From VRUE01 sp963837695 (GTDB lineage: Bacteria; Actinomycetota; Thermoleophilia; Solirubrobacterales; 70-9): a DNA stretch of 64,000 nt. Below, piece after piece: positions 26,931 through 35,847 of this stretch; the stretch's first letter is position 1; the number at the start of each line of letters is the position of its first letter. The stretch covers positions 1,984,001 to 2,048,000 of the forward strand of contig CAWINZ010000005.1 in the NCBI GenBank assembly GCA_963837695.1, given 5' to 3'. The notes under the pieces were generated by a model, which had not been told where the DNA came from, searched no databases, and saw nothing but the letters and a program-made list of their open reading frames with translations. Both the position numbers and the translations under genes were made by a program.

Positions 26931-28052
26931 GTGACCGTGAAGCCGATCGACGATCTGGGTGAGGCACTGAACGGTGCCTATCCCGAGCTGGCGGCCGTGC
27001 GGGACGTGGCCGGAGGCAAACCGGTCTACCTGGTCGGCGGCGCTGTGCGAGATCTGCTTCTCGGCCAGGGGCGGACCGACATCGACCTCGTCGTCGAGGG
27101 TGAGGCGGCGGCGCTGGCCACGCGTCTCGGCGGCGAGGTGGTCGAGCACGAGCGCTTTGCCACCGCCAAGGTGCGCCTCGACGGACACGAGGTCGACATC
27201 GCCACCGCCCGGGCCGAGTCCTATCCACACCCCGGCGCGTTACCTGAGGTGGAGCCGACCGCGGGGATCGCCGCCGACCTCGCCCGCCGCGACTTCACGA
27301 TCAACGCGATGGCGATCCCGCTGCGTCGCGATCCGGAGCTGATCGACCCCCACCGAGGACGCGAAGATCTGGAAGCAGGACTGCTGCGCACCCTGCATCC
27401 ACAGTCCTTCGACGACGACCCGACCCGGGCGCTGCGGGCCGCGCGCTACGCCGCCCGCTTCGGCTTCGAGCTCGAGCCCGACACGGCCGAGCTGCTCGGC
27501 CAGACGGACCTGAGCACGGTCTCGGTCGACCGCCGCAATGCCGAGTTGCTGCGGCTGGCCGGGGAAACCGAAGCGATGCGCGGCTTCGCCCTTCTGGCCG
27601 AGTGGGGCCTCCTGGACCTGCACGAGAACGGAATCGAGCTCGCCGGTCGGGTCGCGGGACTGCTCGCGGCGCCCCCTTGGACGGACGTAGCCCGACGCGA
27701 CCGAGCGGTCCTCGCCGCGGTGCTGGGCACCTGGGGGGAGGCCGAGCGGCTGGCCGCGTTAAACCCCGGGCGACCGTCGGAGGCGGTGCGACTCGCGCAA
27801 GGAGCGGACCCGGTCGAGCTGGTCCTTGCCCGAGCGCTTGGGGCCGAGTGGCTCGACACCTACCAGGCAGAGTGGCGCCGGGTGACGCTCGAAATCGATG
27901 GCGGCGCGCTGATCGCCGCCGGTGTTCCCGAGGGCCCACGGATCGGCGCGGGTCTCGCCGAGGCGCTGCGGCGCAAGCTCGACGGCGAGCTCTCCGGGCG
28001 CGACGAAGAGCTCGCGGTCGCCCTGGAGGCGGCCCGGCGGGCGAGCGACTGA
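26931..28052 (+). CDS. CCA tRNA nucleotidyltransferase / poly(A) polymerase family protein
   Basis: The 373-residue protein has the class II nucleotidyltransferase head: VYLVGGAVRDLLLGQGRTDI followed by DLVV with the catalytic Asp pair, LARRDFTINAMAIPL, and EDLEAGLLRTLHPQSFDDD followed by PTRALRAARYAARFGF. It lacks an obvious HD phosphohydrolase domain. The role is CCA addition or a related tRNA 3' function. GTG 26931 was preferred to TTG 26925. The stop overlaps the pgeF start. Confidence 0.85.
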   Translation: MTVKPIDDLGEALNGAYPELAAVRDVAGGKPVYLVGGAVRDLLLGQGRTDIDLVVEGEAAALATRLGGEVVEHERFATAKVRLDGHEVDIATARAESYPHPGALPEVEPTAGIAADLARRDFTINAMAIPLRRDPELIDPHRGREDLEAGLLRTLHPQSFDDDPTRALRAARYAARFGFELEPDTAELLGQTDLSTVSVDRRNAELLRLAGETEAMRGFALLAEWGLLDLHENGIELAGRVAGLLAAPPWTDVARRDRAVLAAVLGTWGEAERLAALNPGRPSEAVRLAQGADPVELVLARALGAEWLDTYQAEWRRVTLEIDGGALIAAGVPEGPRIGAGLAEALRRKLDGELSGRDEELAVALEAARRASD

Positions 28053-28711
28053 TGGAGTGGCAGGAGGTCGGGGGGGTCGAGTGGGTGGAAGCCCGCCTGT
28101 CCGGCGCCAGGGTCGTCTTCTCCACCCGCTCGGCGGGCTCGCTGAAAGAGAGCCCGCGGCTACTCGCCGATGCGCTCGGGGTGCCGGAGGAGAGGATCGT
28201 CAGCGGCCGGCAGGCGCACGGCGCCGAGCTCGCCTTCCATGACGCGCCGACGACGGAGACTCCCACGGCCGACGGCCACGTGATCGGGCGGCCGGGCCCG
28301 ATCGGGCTCGTCTACACCGCCGACTGCCTGCCGGTCGCGGTTGCCGGGCCGGGCGGCGTCGCGATGCTCCACTGCGGCTGGCGCGGCCTCGCCGCGGGGA
28401 TCGTCTCGCGGGGCGCCGATGCCGTCGGGGCCACCCACGCGGCGGTGGGCCCGGGGATCGGCTCGTGTTGCTACGAGGTGGGGGACGAGGTGCTGGACGC
28501 GTTCGCCGGACTCGGCGACGGGGTTGCCGAGGGCCGCATGCTCAACCTTCCCGAGGTCGCCCGCCGCCTGTTGCGCCAAGCCGGCGTCGAGCGGATCGAG
28601 TCGGAAGACATCTGCACCCGTTGCGAGCCCGAACTGTTCTTCTCACACCGCCGCGACGGCGGCCCCGGACGCCAAGGGGGCCTCGCCTGGCTCGACGGGA
28701 GCGAGGCCTGA
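28052..28711 (+). CDS. pgeF: PgeF/YfiH (multicopper-oxidase-like laccase domain) protein
   Basis: The 219-residue protein has the DUF152/YfiH signatures: VSGRQAHGAEL, VYTADCLPVAVAGPGG, MLHCGWRGLAAGIV, and GPGIGSCCYEVGDEV, which supply the Cys/His zinc site. YfiH proteins act as purine nucleoside enzymes or, in E. coli (PgeF), remove mis-incorporated serine from peptidoglycan precursors. It sits just before yggS and sepF, the usual division-linked neighbourhood in Gram-positives. Start ATG overlaps the previous TGA. Confidence 0.88.
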   Translation: MEWQEVGGVEWVEARLSGARVVFSTRSAGSLKESPRLLADALGVPEERIVSGRQAHGAELAFHDAPTTETPTADGHVIGRPGPIGLVYTADCLPVAVAGPGGVAMLHCGWRGLAAGIVSRGADAVGATHAAVGPGIGSCCYEVGDEVLDAFAGLGDGVAEGRMLNLPEVARRLLRQAGVERIESEDICTRCEPELFFSHRRDGGPGRQGGLAWLDGSEA

Positions 28712-28712
28712 G

Positions 28713-29345
28713 ATGCCCGGCCTGATCCACGGCCTCGAACCGGCCAAGATCGCCGCGAATCTGGAGCGGGTGCGCGAGCGCTCCGGCGAGGGGGTGGAGA
28801 TCCTCGCCGCAGTCAAGTACGTGCCCCTGGAGGAGATGGGCGCGCTCGCCGAGGCGGGGGTCGAGCTGGTCGGGGAGAACCGCCAGCAGGAGCTGGAGGC
28901 AAAGCACGAGCGCTGGGGCGACGCCTTCGCCTGGGACTTCATCGGCAACCTGCAAAGCCGCAAGGTCAAGCGCGTCCTGCCGCTCTGTCGGCTGATCCAC
29001 TCGGTCGCCACCGATTCGGTCCTGGAGCAGCTCGGCCGCCACGCCGACCCGGACACGGAGGTCTTGGTCGAGGTCAATGTGGCGGGCGAGGAGGGCAAGG
29101 GCGGCGTCGCCCCAGGGGATCTGAAAGCTTTCATCGAGCGCTGCCCCGTACGGGTCTCAGGCCTGATGACGATGCCCCCGTTCAGCACCAACCCAGAGGA
29201 CTCACGCCCCCATTTCGCGAAGCTCGCGGAACTTGCCGCGAAGCACGGCCTGAGCAAGCTCTCCATGGGAACCTCCCAGGACTGGCCGGTCGCAGTAGAA
29301 GAGGGCGCAACGATCATCCGCCTGGGCACGGCCCTGTACATCTGA
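28713..29345 (+). CDS. yggS: YggS-family PLP homeostasis protein
   Basis: The 210-residue protein is a single-domain alanine-racemase-like barrel: the PLP lysine in ILAAVKYVPLEEM, GENRQQELEAKHE, WDFIGNLQSRKVKRV, VNVAGEEGKGG, and SMGTSQDWPVAVEEGATIIR. YggS/PLPBP proteins bind PLP and buffer vitamin B6 and keto acid pools. It follows pgeF by one base, and sepF is next, matching the conserved ylm-type cluster. Confidence 0.93.
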   Translation: MPGLIHGLEPAKIAANLERVRERSGEGVEILAAVKYVPLEEMGALAEAGVELVGENRQQELEAKHERWGDAFAWDFIGNLQSRKVKRVLPLCRLIHSVATDSVLEQLGRHADPDTEVLVEVNVAGEEGKGGVAPGDLKAFIERCPVRVSGLMTMPPFSTNPEDSRPHFAKLAELAAKHGLSKLSMGTSQDWPVAVEEGATIIRLGTALYI

Positions 29346-29359
29346 CCGACCCCCACCGC

Positions 29360-29390
29360 GTGACAGGACCCGCCGGCCATCGGCCATAAT
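29360..29390 (+). promoter_or_regulatory. candidate sepF promoter
   Basis: GTGACA (29360-29365) and CATAAT (29385-29390) are 19 bases apart, upstream of sepF. The predicted leader is about 35 bases and contains AGAGGA, so this unit may be a leadered one. Confidence 0.4.
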
Positions 29391-29431
29391 CCCTAGAGGA
29401 TTCGCGCCATCAGGGCCGAATCAGCGCAGAT

Positions 29432-29968
29432 ATGGCACTAAGAGACAACTGGCATAAAGCACTGGTCTACTTCGGACTGGCGGAAGAGCACGAGCACGGC
29501 CTCGAGTACGAGGAAGACTTCCCCGAGACCTCAGAAGAGGAAATCGAGGCTCGCAGGGAATCTGGCTCGGTACGGCGGTTGCCGACCTCGCGCCGCTCGC
29601 GCCGCGACGAGATCGACGACATCTTCGCCGACGACGAGCCGATCTCGGCGTCACGGACCCGCACCCTGCGGCCTGTCGGCGACGACTCCGACGTCAAAGT
29701 CCACCTCGTCATCCCGCGCAACTTCAACGACGCCCAACAGGTCGCCGACCAGTTCAAGCGCTCGGTGCCGGTGATCCTCAACCTGCAGACGACCGACCAC
29801 GAGCTTTCCAAGCGGATGATCGACTTCTGCTCCGGCCTCACCTACTCGCTCGATGGCGGCATGCAGCGGATCGCCGAGAAGATCTTCTTGCTCACGCCCC
29901 GCAATGTTGAGGTGTCGGCAGAGGAGAAGGCTCGGTTGCTCGACAAAGGGTTCTTCAACCAGTCGTAG
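29432..29968 (+). CDS. sepF: cell division protein SepF
   Basis: The 178-residue protein has an N-terminal amphipathic segment (MALRDNWHKALVYFGLA), an acidic/basic linker and the SepF core: VHLVIPRNFNDAQQVADQFK, VILNLQTTDHELSKRMIDFC and GLTYSLDGGMQRIAEKIFLL. SepF binds FtsZ and the membrane and anchors the Z-ring; in actinobacteria it replaces FtsA/ZipA. The order yggS-sepF-proC-yggT is the usual division neighbourhood. Confidence 0.95.
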   Translation: MALRDNWHKALVYFGLAEEHEHGLEYEEDFPETSEEEIEARRESGSVRRLPTSRRSRRDEIDDIFADDEPISASRTRTLRPVGDDSDVKVHLVIPRNFNDAQQVADQFKRSVPVILNLQTTDHELSKRMIDFCSGLTYSLDGGMQRIAEKIFLLTPRNVEVSAEEKARLLDKGFFNQS

Positions 29969-29996
29969 CGCTTGGGAGGGTCCGGTGTCCCTCCAT

Positions 29997-30002
29997 TAGG
30001 CT
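29997..30002 (+). promoter_or_regulatory. -10 hexamer TAGGCT for proC
   Basis: TAGGCT ends 8 bases before ATG 30011; there is no Shine-Dalgarno sequence, which supports this start over the in-frame upstream one at 29972. Confidence 0.45.
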
Positions 30003-30010
30003 CTCCGCTG

Positions 30011-30751
30011 ATGATTGTCGGATTCTGTGGAGCGGGGAATATGGCTGCGGCCATTGCCCGGGGGTGGGCCGGCCAGTGGGAGGGGATGCTGTTCTTTGAT
30101 CCTGATTCCGATAAGGCTCGTGAGCTGGCTGGGGATCTTGGTGGTGAGGTTGTCGAGTCCAACGGGGAGTTGGCGGAACGGGCCGATGTTGTGCTTCTTG
30201 CCGTCAAGCCGGGTGCGCTGCAGCAGGCGGCCGGGGAATTGGCGGGGGCCAAGGCGGTCATCTCAATCTTGGGAGCGACGGCCCTGGAGAAGGTCGAGGC
30301 CGCATTTCCACAGGCCGAAGTCGGACGCGTCATGCCCAACCTTGCGGTGGAGGTGAGCGGGGGCGTCCTCTGCGCTGCCGGGGAGTTCGGTCCAGGGGTT
30401 CTGGAGAAGCTGGGCGTTCTCGGGTCTGTCGTTGAGTTGCCCGACTCGCAATTCGACCTCGCCACTGCGCTGATGGGTTGCTCCCCGGCGTATTTCGCCT
30501 TGGTGGCCGAGGCGCTCATCAAGGGCGGGATCGACGCCGGCCTCGAGGGGGAGCTGGCCGAGAAGCTGGTTGTCGAGGCTGCCGCGGGCACCGGATCGCT
30601 GATGCGCATTCGACGCCCAGCCGAGCTCCGGGTCGCGGTGACTTCACCCGGTGGCAGCACGGAAGCGGGTTTGGAAGCGCTCGAGCGAGAAGGGGCGAGG
30701 GAGGCATTCGAAGCCGCGGTCAGGGCCTCGCTGGAGAGGATGCAGGGGTGA
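30011..30751 (+). CDS. proC: pyrroline-5-carboxylate reductase
   Basis: The 246-residue protein has the NADPH fold MIVGFCGAGNMAAAIARGW, LLAVKPGALQQ, VGRVMPNLAVEVSGG, and LMGCSPAYFALVAEALI, and the C-terminal TSPGGSTEAGLEALEREG dimer helix motif. It makes proline from pyrroline-5-carboxylate. The first 250 bases use many T-ending codons, unlike neighbours, suggesting a different history. The TGA overlaps the yggT ATG. Confidence 0.92.
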   Translation: MIVGFCGAGNMAAAIARGWAGQWEGMLFFDPDSDKARELAGDLGGEVVESNGELAERADVVLLAVKPGALQQAAGELAGAKAVISILGATALEKVEAAFPQAEVGRVMPNLAVEVSGGVLCAAGEFGPGVLEKLGVLGSVVELPDSQFDLATALMGCSPAYFALVAEALIKGGIDAGLEGELAEKLVVEAAAGTGSLMRIRRPAELRVAVTSPGGSTEAGLEALEREGAREAFEAAVRASLERMQG

Positions 30752-31041
30752 TGCTGCTGGCGCTCACCCGCGGGGACGTCGCGGACTACATCGGTGCGCT
30801 CTTCCTCGTCTACATCATCCTGATCCTGATCCGGGTGCTGATGTCGTGGATCCCGCGCATGCCCTACTACCCGTGGCTGCGCTCTGTGCTCGACTTCATC
30901 TCCGAGACCACCGACCCCTACCTCAACCTCTTCCGCCGCGTGATCCCGCCGATCGGCGGCGGGCTTGACCTGAGCCCGATGATCGGGATCATCGTCCTCT
31001 ACATCCTGCGCGGGCTCATCGTCGCCCTGATCGCCGGGTGA
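30751..31041 (+). CDS. YggT family membrane protein
   Basis: The 96-residue protein has two membrane helices (YIGALFLVYIILILIRVLM and LSPMIGIIVLYILRGLIVAL) joined by a loop with SWIPRMPYYPWLRSV and TDPYLNLFRRVIPPIGG, which is the YggT signature. Family members lie with sepF and are linked to division or osmotic stress, but the mechanism is unknown. It overlaps proC before it and lspA after it. Confidence 0.9.
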   Translation: MLLALTRGDVADYIGALFLVYIILILIRVLMSWIPRMPYYPWLRSVLDFISETTDPYLNLFRRVIPPIGGGLDLSPMIGIIVLYILRGLIVALIAG

Positions 31042-31496
31042 GCGCGGCCGACGCCCGTGCCTGGCGCCTTGCCGGCGCACTCTGCGTCCTCGTCGTCATC
31101 GTCGATCAGGTCGCCAAGGCCCTGATCGAGGCCAATATGGCGCCCGGCGAGCACGTCGACGTCCTTGGGCCGCTCGGCTTCACCCTCGCCCACAACGAAG
31201 GTGTCGCCTTCGGGCTCGCCAGAGGCGGCGGCGCGGCCCTGGTCGCACTCACCGTCGTCGCCCTGATCTTCGTCGGCGTCCTCTTCGCCCGCAACCCGAC
31301 CCGCCCCCGGATGTGGGTCGCCTTCGGCCTGCTCGCCGGCGGCGCGATCGGCAACCTCGCCGACCGGGTGCGCGTGGGGGCCGTCACCGACTACGTCGAC
31401 GTCTTCAGCTGGCCCCCCTTCAACCTCGCCGACGCCGCGATCACGGTCGGCGTCGTCGTGCTGGCGCTCTGCTACCTCGGTGAGGCGGATCGATGA
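31038..31496 (+). CDS. lspA: lipoprotein signal peptidase (signal peptidase II)
   Basis: The 152-residue protein has four membrane segments and the LspA motifs: VIVDQVAKALIE, FTLAHNEGVAFGLA, the catalytic Asp in GAIGNLADRVRVGAVTDYVD, and the second Asp in PFNLADAAITVGV. It cleaves prolipoprotein signal peptides in the membrane. GTG start overlaps yggT; the 3' end overlaps the pseudouridine synthase ATG, so all three are coupled. Confidence 0.95.
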   Translation: MSAADARAWRLAGALCVLVVIVDQVAKALIEANMAPGEHVDVLGPLGFTLAHNEGVAFGLARGGGAALVALTVVALIFVGVLFARNPTRPRMWVAFGLLAGGAIGNLADRVRVGAVTDYVDVFSWPPFNLADAAITVGVVVLALCYLGEADR

Positions 31497-32170
31497 CCTC
31501 CGAGCTGCGCGTCGTCCACCTCGACGAGCACCTCGCCGTGGTCGACAAGCCGGCCGGCTTGGTCGTCCACCCGGCCCCCTCGCACGACGGGCCCACCCTC
31601 GTCGACGAGCTGGCCGAGATCCTCGGCGGTGGCGCCGACCCGGAGCGCCCCGGCATCGTCCACCGGCTCGACAAGGAGACCAGCGGCCTGCTCGTCGTCG
31701 CGCGCGACGATTCCACCCACGCCGCATTGCAGGAGCAGGTTCGCCGGCGTGAGGTCGAACGCGTCTACCTGGCGCTGGCGGGCGGGAGGCTCGGCTCGCG
31801 AACGGGGACGATTGACGCGCCGATCGGGCGTGCCTCGCGACAGCGGCATCGCATGGCCGTATCGGGCGCGGCCTCGCGGCAGGCCCGCACGCACTTCGAG
31901 GTGCTGGAGTTGCTCGCCGGCGAGAGCTACCTGGAGGTCAAGCTGGAGACCGGGCGGACGCACCAGATCCGCGCCCACTTCGGCGCGATCGGCCACCCCC
32001 TGATCGGCGACCCGACTTACGGCGGCGAGGAGAAATACGGCCTGGGGCGCCAGTTCCTGCACGCCCACCGGCTCGCCTTTGCCCACCCGGCAAGCGGCGA
32101 GGCGATGAGCTTCCGCTCCGAGCTGCCGGCGGACCTCACAGCGGCGCTCGCCGCGGCCCGTTCCGCCTGA
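31493..32170 (+). CDS. RluA-family pseudouridine synthase
   Basis: The 225-residue protein contains the catalytic GIVHRLDKETSGLLVVAR with the active Asp, DKPAGLVVHPAP, and ETGRTHQIRAHFGAIGHPLI. It isomerises uridine in rRNA or tRNA. It is short: the N-terminal S4 domain usual in RluD is missing, so it is better named by family than as RluD. The lspA-rlu pair is common in Gram-positives. Confidence 0.92.
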   Translation: MTSELRVVHLDEHLAVVDKPAGLVVHPAPSHDGPTLVDELAEILGGGADPERPGIVHRLDKETSGLLVVARDDSTHAALQEQVRRREVERVYLALAGGRLGSRTGTIDAPIGRASRQRHRMAVSGAASRQARTHFEVLELLAGESYLEVKLETGRTHQIRAHFGAIGHPLIGDPTYGGEEKYGLGRQFLHAHRLAFAHPASGEAMSFRSELPADLTAALAAARSA

Positions 32171-32315
32171 CCGCGCGCGCCCCACTACCATTGGTGGTCA
32201 CCTAGTTCTAAACCGACCCCCGTCGTAACCGACCCGGATCCTGACTTCGCCTCGTGAAGGCCGAGTCCCCGGCTAGGGCGCCGGGCCTCATCAAAAAACC
32301 AAGGAGATTCGTCAA
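32171..32315 (+). other. leader region of the rpsB operon
   Basis: This 145-base gap holds a clear ribosome site, AAGGAG, nine bases before the rpsB ATG. I see no confident promoter. A GC-rich segment near 32255-32290 could fold, and an S2 autoregulatory leader is possible, but the sequence alone does not show it. Confidence 0.35.
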
Positions 32316-33266
32316 ATGCCAGAGGCAGGCCTCAAAGAGCTGCTGGAGGCCGGAGTCCATTTCGGCCACCAGACGCGGCGCTGGAACCCGAACATGCGCC
32401 GCTACATATTCGGCGAGCTGGACGGGATCCACATCATCGACCTGATCCAGACCGAGGCGCTACTGGAGAACGCGCGGCGCTTTTCCGGCGAGCTCGCCAG
32501 CGGCGGAGGCACGGTGCTCTTCGTCGGCACGAAGAAGCAGGCCCGGGGCCCGGTCCAGGAATGGGCCGAACGCTGCAAGATGCCCTATGTCAACCAGCGC
32601 TGGCTCGGCGGACTGCTGACCAACTTCAACACGATCTCACAGCGGATTTCCCGCCTGCACGAGCTGACCACCTGGCAGGAGGAGGGCAAACTCGATCTGC
32701 TGCCGACCAAGGAGCGGATGGGGATGCAGGCCGAGCTGGCCAAGCTCGAGTACAACCTCGGCGGCGTTCGTGACATGGACCGTCTGCCCGACGCCGTCTT
32801 CGTCACCGACCTGAAAACCGAGGAGATCGCGGTTCGCGAGGCGGTACGCCTGCGGATCCCGATCATCGGGCTGGTCGACACCAACTGCGACCCGACCCAG
32901 ATCGACTACGTGATTCCGGGCAATGACGACGCGATCCGCTCCTGCGGGCTCGTGATCGGCACGATCGGCGGTGCGGTCGAGGAGGGCTCGAGCAGCTGGC
33001 GCGTCAAAGAGGAGAAGCGCATCGCGGAGGAAATGGAACGCCGTAAACACGAGGAAGAAGAGAGAAAGAAACGGGAGCAGGAAGAGAAAGAGCGGGTCGA
33101 AAAACTCGAGGCGGAGAAAAAACTGGCTGAAGAAGCGGCCGCGAAAAAAGCTGCCGAAGCACCGCCGGTCCAGGCCCCTCAGGCCGCGGGTCCCGTCGCC
33201 CCCACGCCACCCGCGGCAGGGGCGCCAGAGAGGAAAGATTCCGAGGGTTCGGAGGCCAAATCATGA
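32316..33266 (+). CDS. rpsB: 30S ribosomal protein S2
   Basis: The first 230 residues are typical S2: LLEAGVHFGHQTRRWNPNMR, VLFVGTKKQA, NQRWLGGLLTNFNTI, PDAVFVTDLKTEEIAVREA and LVDTNCDPTQIDYVIPGNDD. The C-terminal 85 residues form a charged Lys/Glu/Arg coil, then an Ala/Pro-rich tail, an extension common in actinobacteria. The AAGGAG site is well placed. The stop overlaps the tsf ATG. Confidence 0.97.
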   Translation: MPEAGLKELLEAGVHFGHQTRRWNPNMRRYIFGELDGIHIIDLIQTEALLENARRFSGELASGGGTVLFVGTKKQARGPVQEWAERCKMPYVNQRWLGGLLTNFNTISQRISRLHELTTWQEEGKLDLLPTKERMGMQAELAKLEYNLGGVRDMDRLPDAVFVTDLKTEEIAVREAVRLRIPIIGLVDTNCDPTQIDYVIPGNDDAIRSCGLVIGTIGGAVEEGSSSWRVKEEKRIAEEMERRKHEEEERKKREQEEKERVEKLEAEKKLAEEAAAKKAAEAPPVQAPQAAGPVAPTPPAAGAPERKDSEGSEAKS

Positions 33267-33868
33267 GCGTTACCGCTGCGGATGTGAAGGCGCTGCGGGA
33301 CCGGACGGGCGCGGCCATGATGGATTGCAAGTCCGCCCTGACCGAGTCCGAGGGGGATGTCGATCGGGCTATCGAGATCCTGCGGGTCAAGGGTCAGGCC
33401 TCGGCCGCCAAGCGCGAAGGGCGCGGGACCAGCGAGGGGGTTGTCTCCTCCTATATCCACGCCAACGACAAGGTCGGGGCGATGGTCGAAGTGCAGTGCG
33501 AGACCGACTTCGTCGCCCGCAACGAGGACTTCAAGGTTTTTGCCTACGAGGTCGCCCTGCACGTCGCGGCGACGTCCCCCAAGTTCGTCTCCTCCGAGGA
33601 GATCCCGGCCGAGGAGCGCGAGGCCGAAAAGCGCGTCTTCGAGGAGAAGGCGCGCGAGGACGGCAAACCGGACAACGTCGTCGAGAAGATCGTCGAGGGT
33701 CAGCTGGCCAAGTGGGCGAAGGAAGTGGCCCTGCTCGACCAGTCCCATGTCAACGCCGAGAAGCACGACTCGAAGTCGATCGAGGAGCTGCGCCAGGAGC
33801 TCGCCGCGAAGACCGGCGAGAACATCCGCGTGGCGCGCTTCGCCTACTTCCGCGTCGGCGACGATTGA
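33263..33868 (+). CDS. tsf: elongation factor Ts
   Basis: The 201-residue protein has the EF-Ts N-terminal signature VKALRDRTGAAMMDCKSALT, the core EVQCETDFVARNEDFKVFAY, and a single C-terminal core subdomain, making it a short form (about 200 residues, as in Thermus) rather than the 280-residue E. coli type. It recycles EF-Tu-GDP. It overlaps rpsB by 4 bases and pyrH by 4 bases. Confidence 0.96.
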   Translation: MSVTAADVKALRDRTGAAMMDCKSALTESEGDVDRAIEILRVKGQASAAKREGRGTSEGVVSSYIHANDKVGAMVEVQCETDFVARNEDFKVFAYEVALHVAATSPKFVSSEEIPAEEREAEKRVFEEKAREDGKPDNVVEKIVEGQLAKWAKEVALLDQSHVNAEKHDSKSIEELRQELAAKTGENIRVARFAYFRVGDD

Positions 33869-34596
33869 ACAAGCCCGAGCCTAAATTCAGCCGCATCCTC
33901 CTCAAGCTCTCGGGGGAGGCGCTGATGGGTGAGCGCGATCACGGCACCGACGCCGCCGAGGTGGAACGGATCGCCCGTCAGGTGGCGGCTGTGCGCGCCC
34001 AGGGGGTCGAGGTGGCGATCGTGGTCGGCGCCGGCAACATCTACCGCGGCCTGCAGGGGGCCGCGGCAGGGATGGACCGGGCCACCGGCGATTACATGGG
34101 CATGCTGGCGACGGTGCTGAACGCGCTGACCCTGCAGGACGCGTTGGAGAAGATCGGCGAGCACACGCGGGTGATGTCGGCGATCGCCGTCCAGGAGGTC
34201 GCCGAGCCCTACATCCGCCGGCGCGCGATGCGCCACCTCGAGAAGGGCCGCGTGGTCATTTTCGCCGCCGGCACCGGCAACCCGTTCTTCACCACCGACA
34301 CCGCCGCGGCGCTGCGCGCGCTGGAGATCCACGCGCAAACGATCCTGATGGCGAAGAACGGGGTCGAGGGTGTCTATGACTCCGACCCGGCGATCAACCC
34401 CGACGCCAAGTTCATCCCCGAGATCGGCCACCGCGAGGCAATCGAGCGCGGGCTAAAGGTGATGGACTCGACCGCGCTGTCGCTCTGCATGGACAACGAT
34501 CTGCCGATCTACGTCTTCAACATGGGCGACGAGACGAACATAGATAGGATCGTCGGCGGCGAGAGGGTAGGCACGCTGGTCTCCAGCGCCGCCTGA
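33865..34596 (+). CDS. pyrH: UMP kinase
   Basis: The 243-residue protein is a standard bacterial UMP kinase: FSRILLKLSGEALMG, VVGAGNIYRG, MGMLATVLNALTLQDALE, AGTGNPFFTTDTAAALRA, and KNGVEGVYDSDPAINP. It phosphorylates UMP and is usually regulated by GTP and UTP. I chose the TTG in TTGA that overlaps the tsf stop; there is no ATG or GTG in the right place. The order rpsB-tsf-pyrH-frr is strongly conserved. Confidence 0.95.
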   Translation: MNKPEPKFSRILLKLSGEALMGERDHGTDAAEVERIARQVAAVRAQGVEVAIVVGAGNIYRGLQGAAAGMDRATGDYMGMLATVLNALTLQDALEKIGEHTRVMSAIAVQEVAEPYIRRRAMRHLEKGRVVIFAAGTGNPFFTTDTAAALRALEIHAQTILMAKNGVEGVYDSDPAINPDAKFIPEIGHREAIERGLKVMDSTALSLCMDNDLPIYVFNMGDETNIDRIVGGERVGTLVSSAA

Positions 34597-34615
34597 GGAC
34601 CGGAGAGAGGACCCA

Positions 34616-35179
34616 GTGGAGCTGATCGACGAGTTGCTCAAGGACGCTGAAGGGCGAATGCAGAAGTCGGTCGAGTCGAGCCGTGGTGAGTTGGCCACGG
34701 TCCGCACCGGCCGGGCCTCGCCGCATCTCCTCGACCGGATCACGGTCGACTACTACGGCTCGCCGACGCCGCTCAAGCAGTTGGCCAACATCGCCACCTC
34801 CGACGCGCGGCTGCTCACCGTCACCCCGTTTGACAAGGGGTCGATGGGCGAGATCGAGAAAGCGATCCAAGAGTCCGACGTCGGCCTGACGCCGAGCAAC
34901 GACGGCAACGTGATCCGCCTGCAGATCCCCGAGCTGACCGAGGAGCGCCGCCGCGAGATGGTCAAGGTCGTCCACGGCGTCGCCGAGGAGGGCCGGGTGG
35001 CAATCCGCAACATCCGCCGCGACACGATGCAGGACCTGCGCGATCTGAAAAAAGAGGGCGAAGCGGGCGAGGACGACGAGCGCCGCGCCGAGGCGGCACT
35101 GCAGAAGCAGACCGACGAGGCAATCGCCGAGATCGACGACCTGTTGAAAGGGAAGGAAGAGGAGATCCTGGAGGTGTGA
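34616..35179 (+). CDS. frr: ribosome recycling factor
   Basis: The 187-residue protein is a full-length RRF: ELATVRTGRASPHLLDRITV, YYGSPTPLKQLANI, VTPFDKGSMGEIEKAI, and IRRDTMQDLRDLKKEGEAGE. It splits post-termination ribosomes with EF-G. The GTG start has GGAGAGAGG about six bases upstream. It ends in a GTGA overlap with uppS. Confidence 0.97.
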   Translation: MELIDELLKDAEGRMQKSVESSRGELATVRTGRASPHLLDRITVDYYGSPTPLKQLANIATSDARLLTVTPFDKGSMGEIEKAIQESDVGLTPSNDGNVIRLQIPELTEERRREMVKVVHGVAEEGRVAIRNIRRDTMQDLRDLKKEGEAGEDDERRAEAALQKQTDEAIAEIDDLLKGKEEEILEV

Positions 35180-35847
35180 GCACCTCCGCGCGGTACGTCG
35201 CGATCATCACCGACGGCAACGGACGCTGGGCAGAGCAGCGCGGCCTCCCTGTCGCCGAGGGGCACCGGGCCGGCGCCGACACCGTCAAGGCTCGCCTGCG
35301 GGACGCGGTCGAGCTCGGCGTCGAGGAGCTGACCGTCTTCTCCTTCTCGACCGAGAACTGGGCGCGGCCGTCGGCGGAGGTCGAGGGCCTGATGCGGATG
35401 TTCGGCGAGCGGATCGATGCCGAAACGCCGGAGCTGCACGAGGAAGGCGTGCGGATGCGCTTCCTCGGGCGCCGCGAGGGCGTCGCCGAGGACCTGGTCG
35501 AGCGGATTCGCTGGGCCGAAGCGACGACCGCAGCGAACGACCGCATCGTCCTCTTCGTCGCTTTCAACTACGGCGGCCGGGCGGAGATCGTCGACGCGGC
35601 GCGAACCTTCAAGGGAGACTCCGAGGAGGAGTTCCGCCGACACCTCTACGCGCCCGAGATGCACGACCCAGACCTCCTGATCAGAACCAGCGGCGAGCAG
35701 CGCATCTCCAACTACCTGCTCTGGCAGTGCGCCTACTCGGAGCTGGTCTTCCGCGACGAGCTCTGGCCGGACTTCGGTCGCGAGGCCTTCGAGGAGTCGC
35801 TGCGCGAGTTCGAGTTACGGCGGCGTCGCTTCGGCGGGAGGAGCTAG
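35176..35847 (+). CDS. uppS: isoprenyl transferase (undecaprenyl diphosphate synthase type)
   Basis: The 223-residue cis-prenyltransferase has the catalytic Asp13 in IITDGNGRWAEQRG, FSFSTENWARPSAEVEGLM, VAFNYGGRAEI, and RTSGEQRISNYLLWQCAYSE followed by LVF. It makes the C50-C55 lipid carrier for cell-wall synthesis. The usual HMDG is shortened to TDG and the protein is slightly short at the N-terminus. cdsA follows with no gap. Confidence 0.93.
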   Translation: MSTSARYVAIITDGNGRWAEQRGLPVAEGHRAGADTVKARLRDAVELGVEELTVFSFSTENWARPSAEVEGLMRMFGERIDAETPELHEEGVRMRFLGRREGVAEDLVERIRWAEATTAANDRIVLFVAFNYGGRAEIVDAARTFKGDSEEEFRRHLYAPEMHDPDLLIRTSGEQRISNYLLWQCAYSELVFRDELWPDFGREAFEESLREFELRRRRFGGRS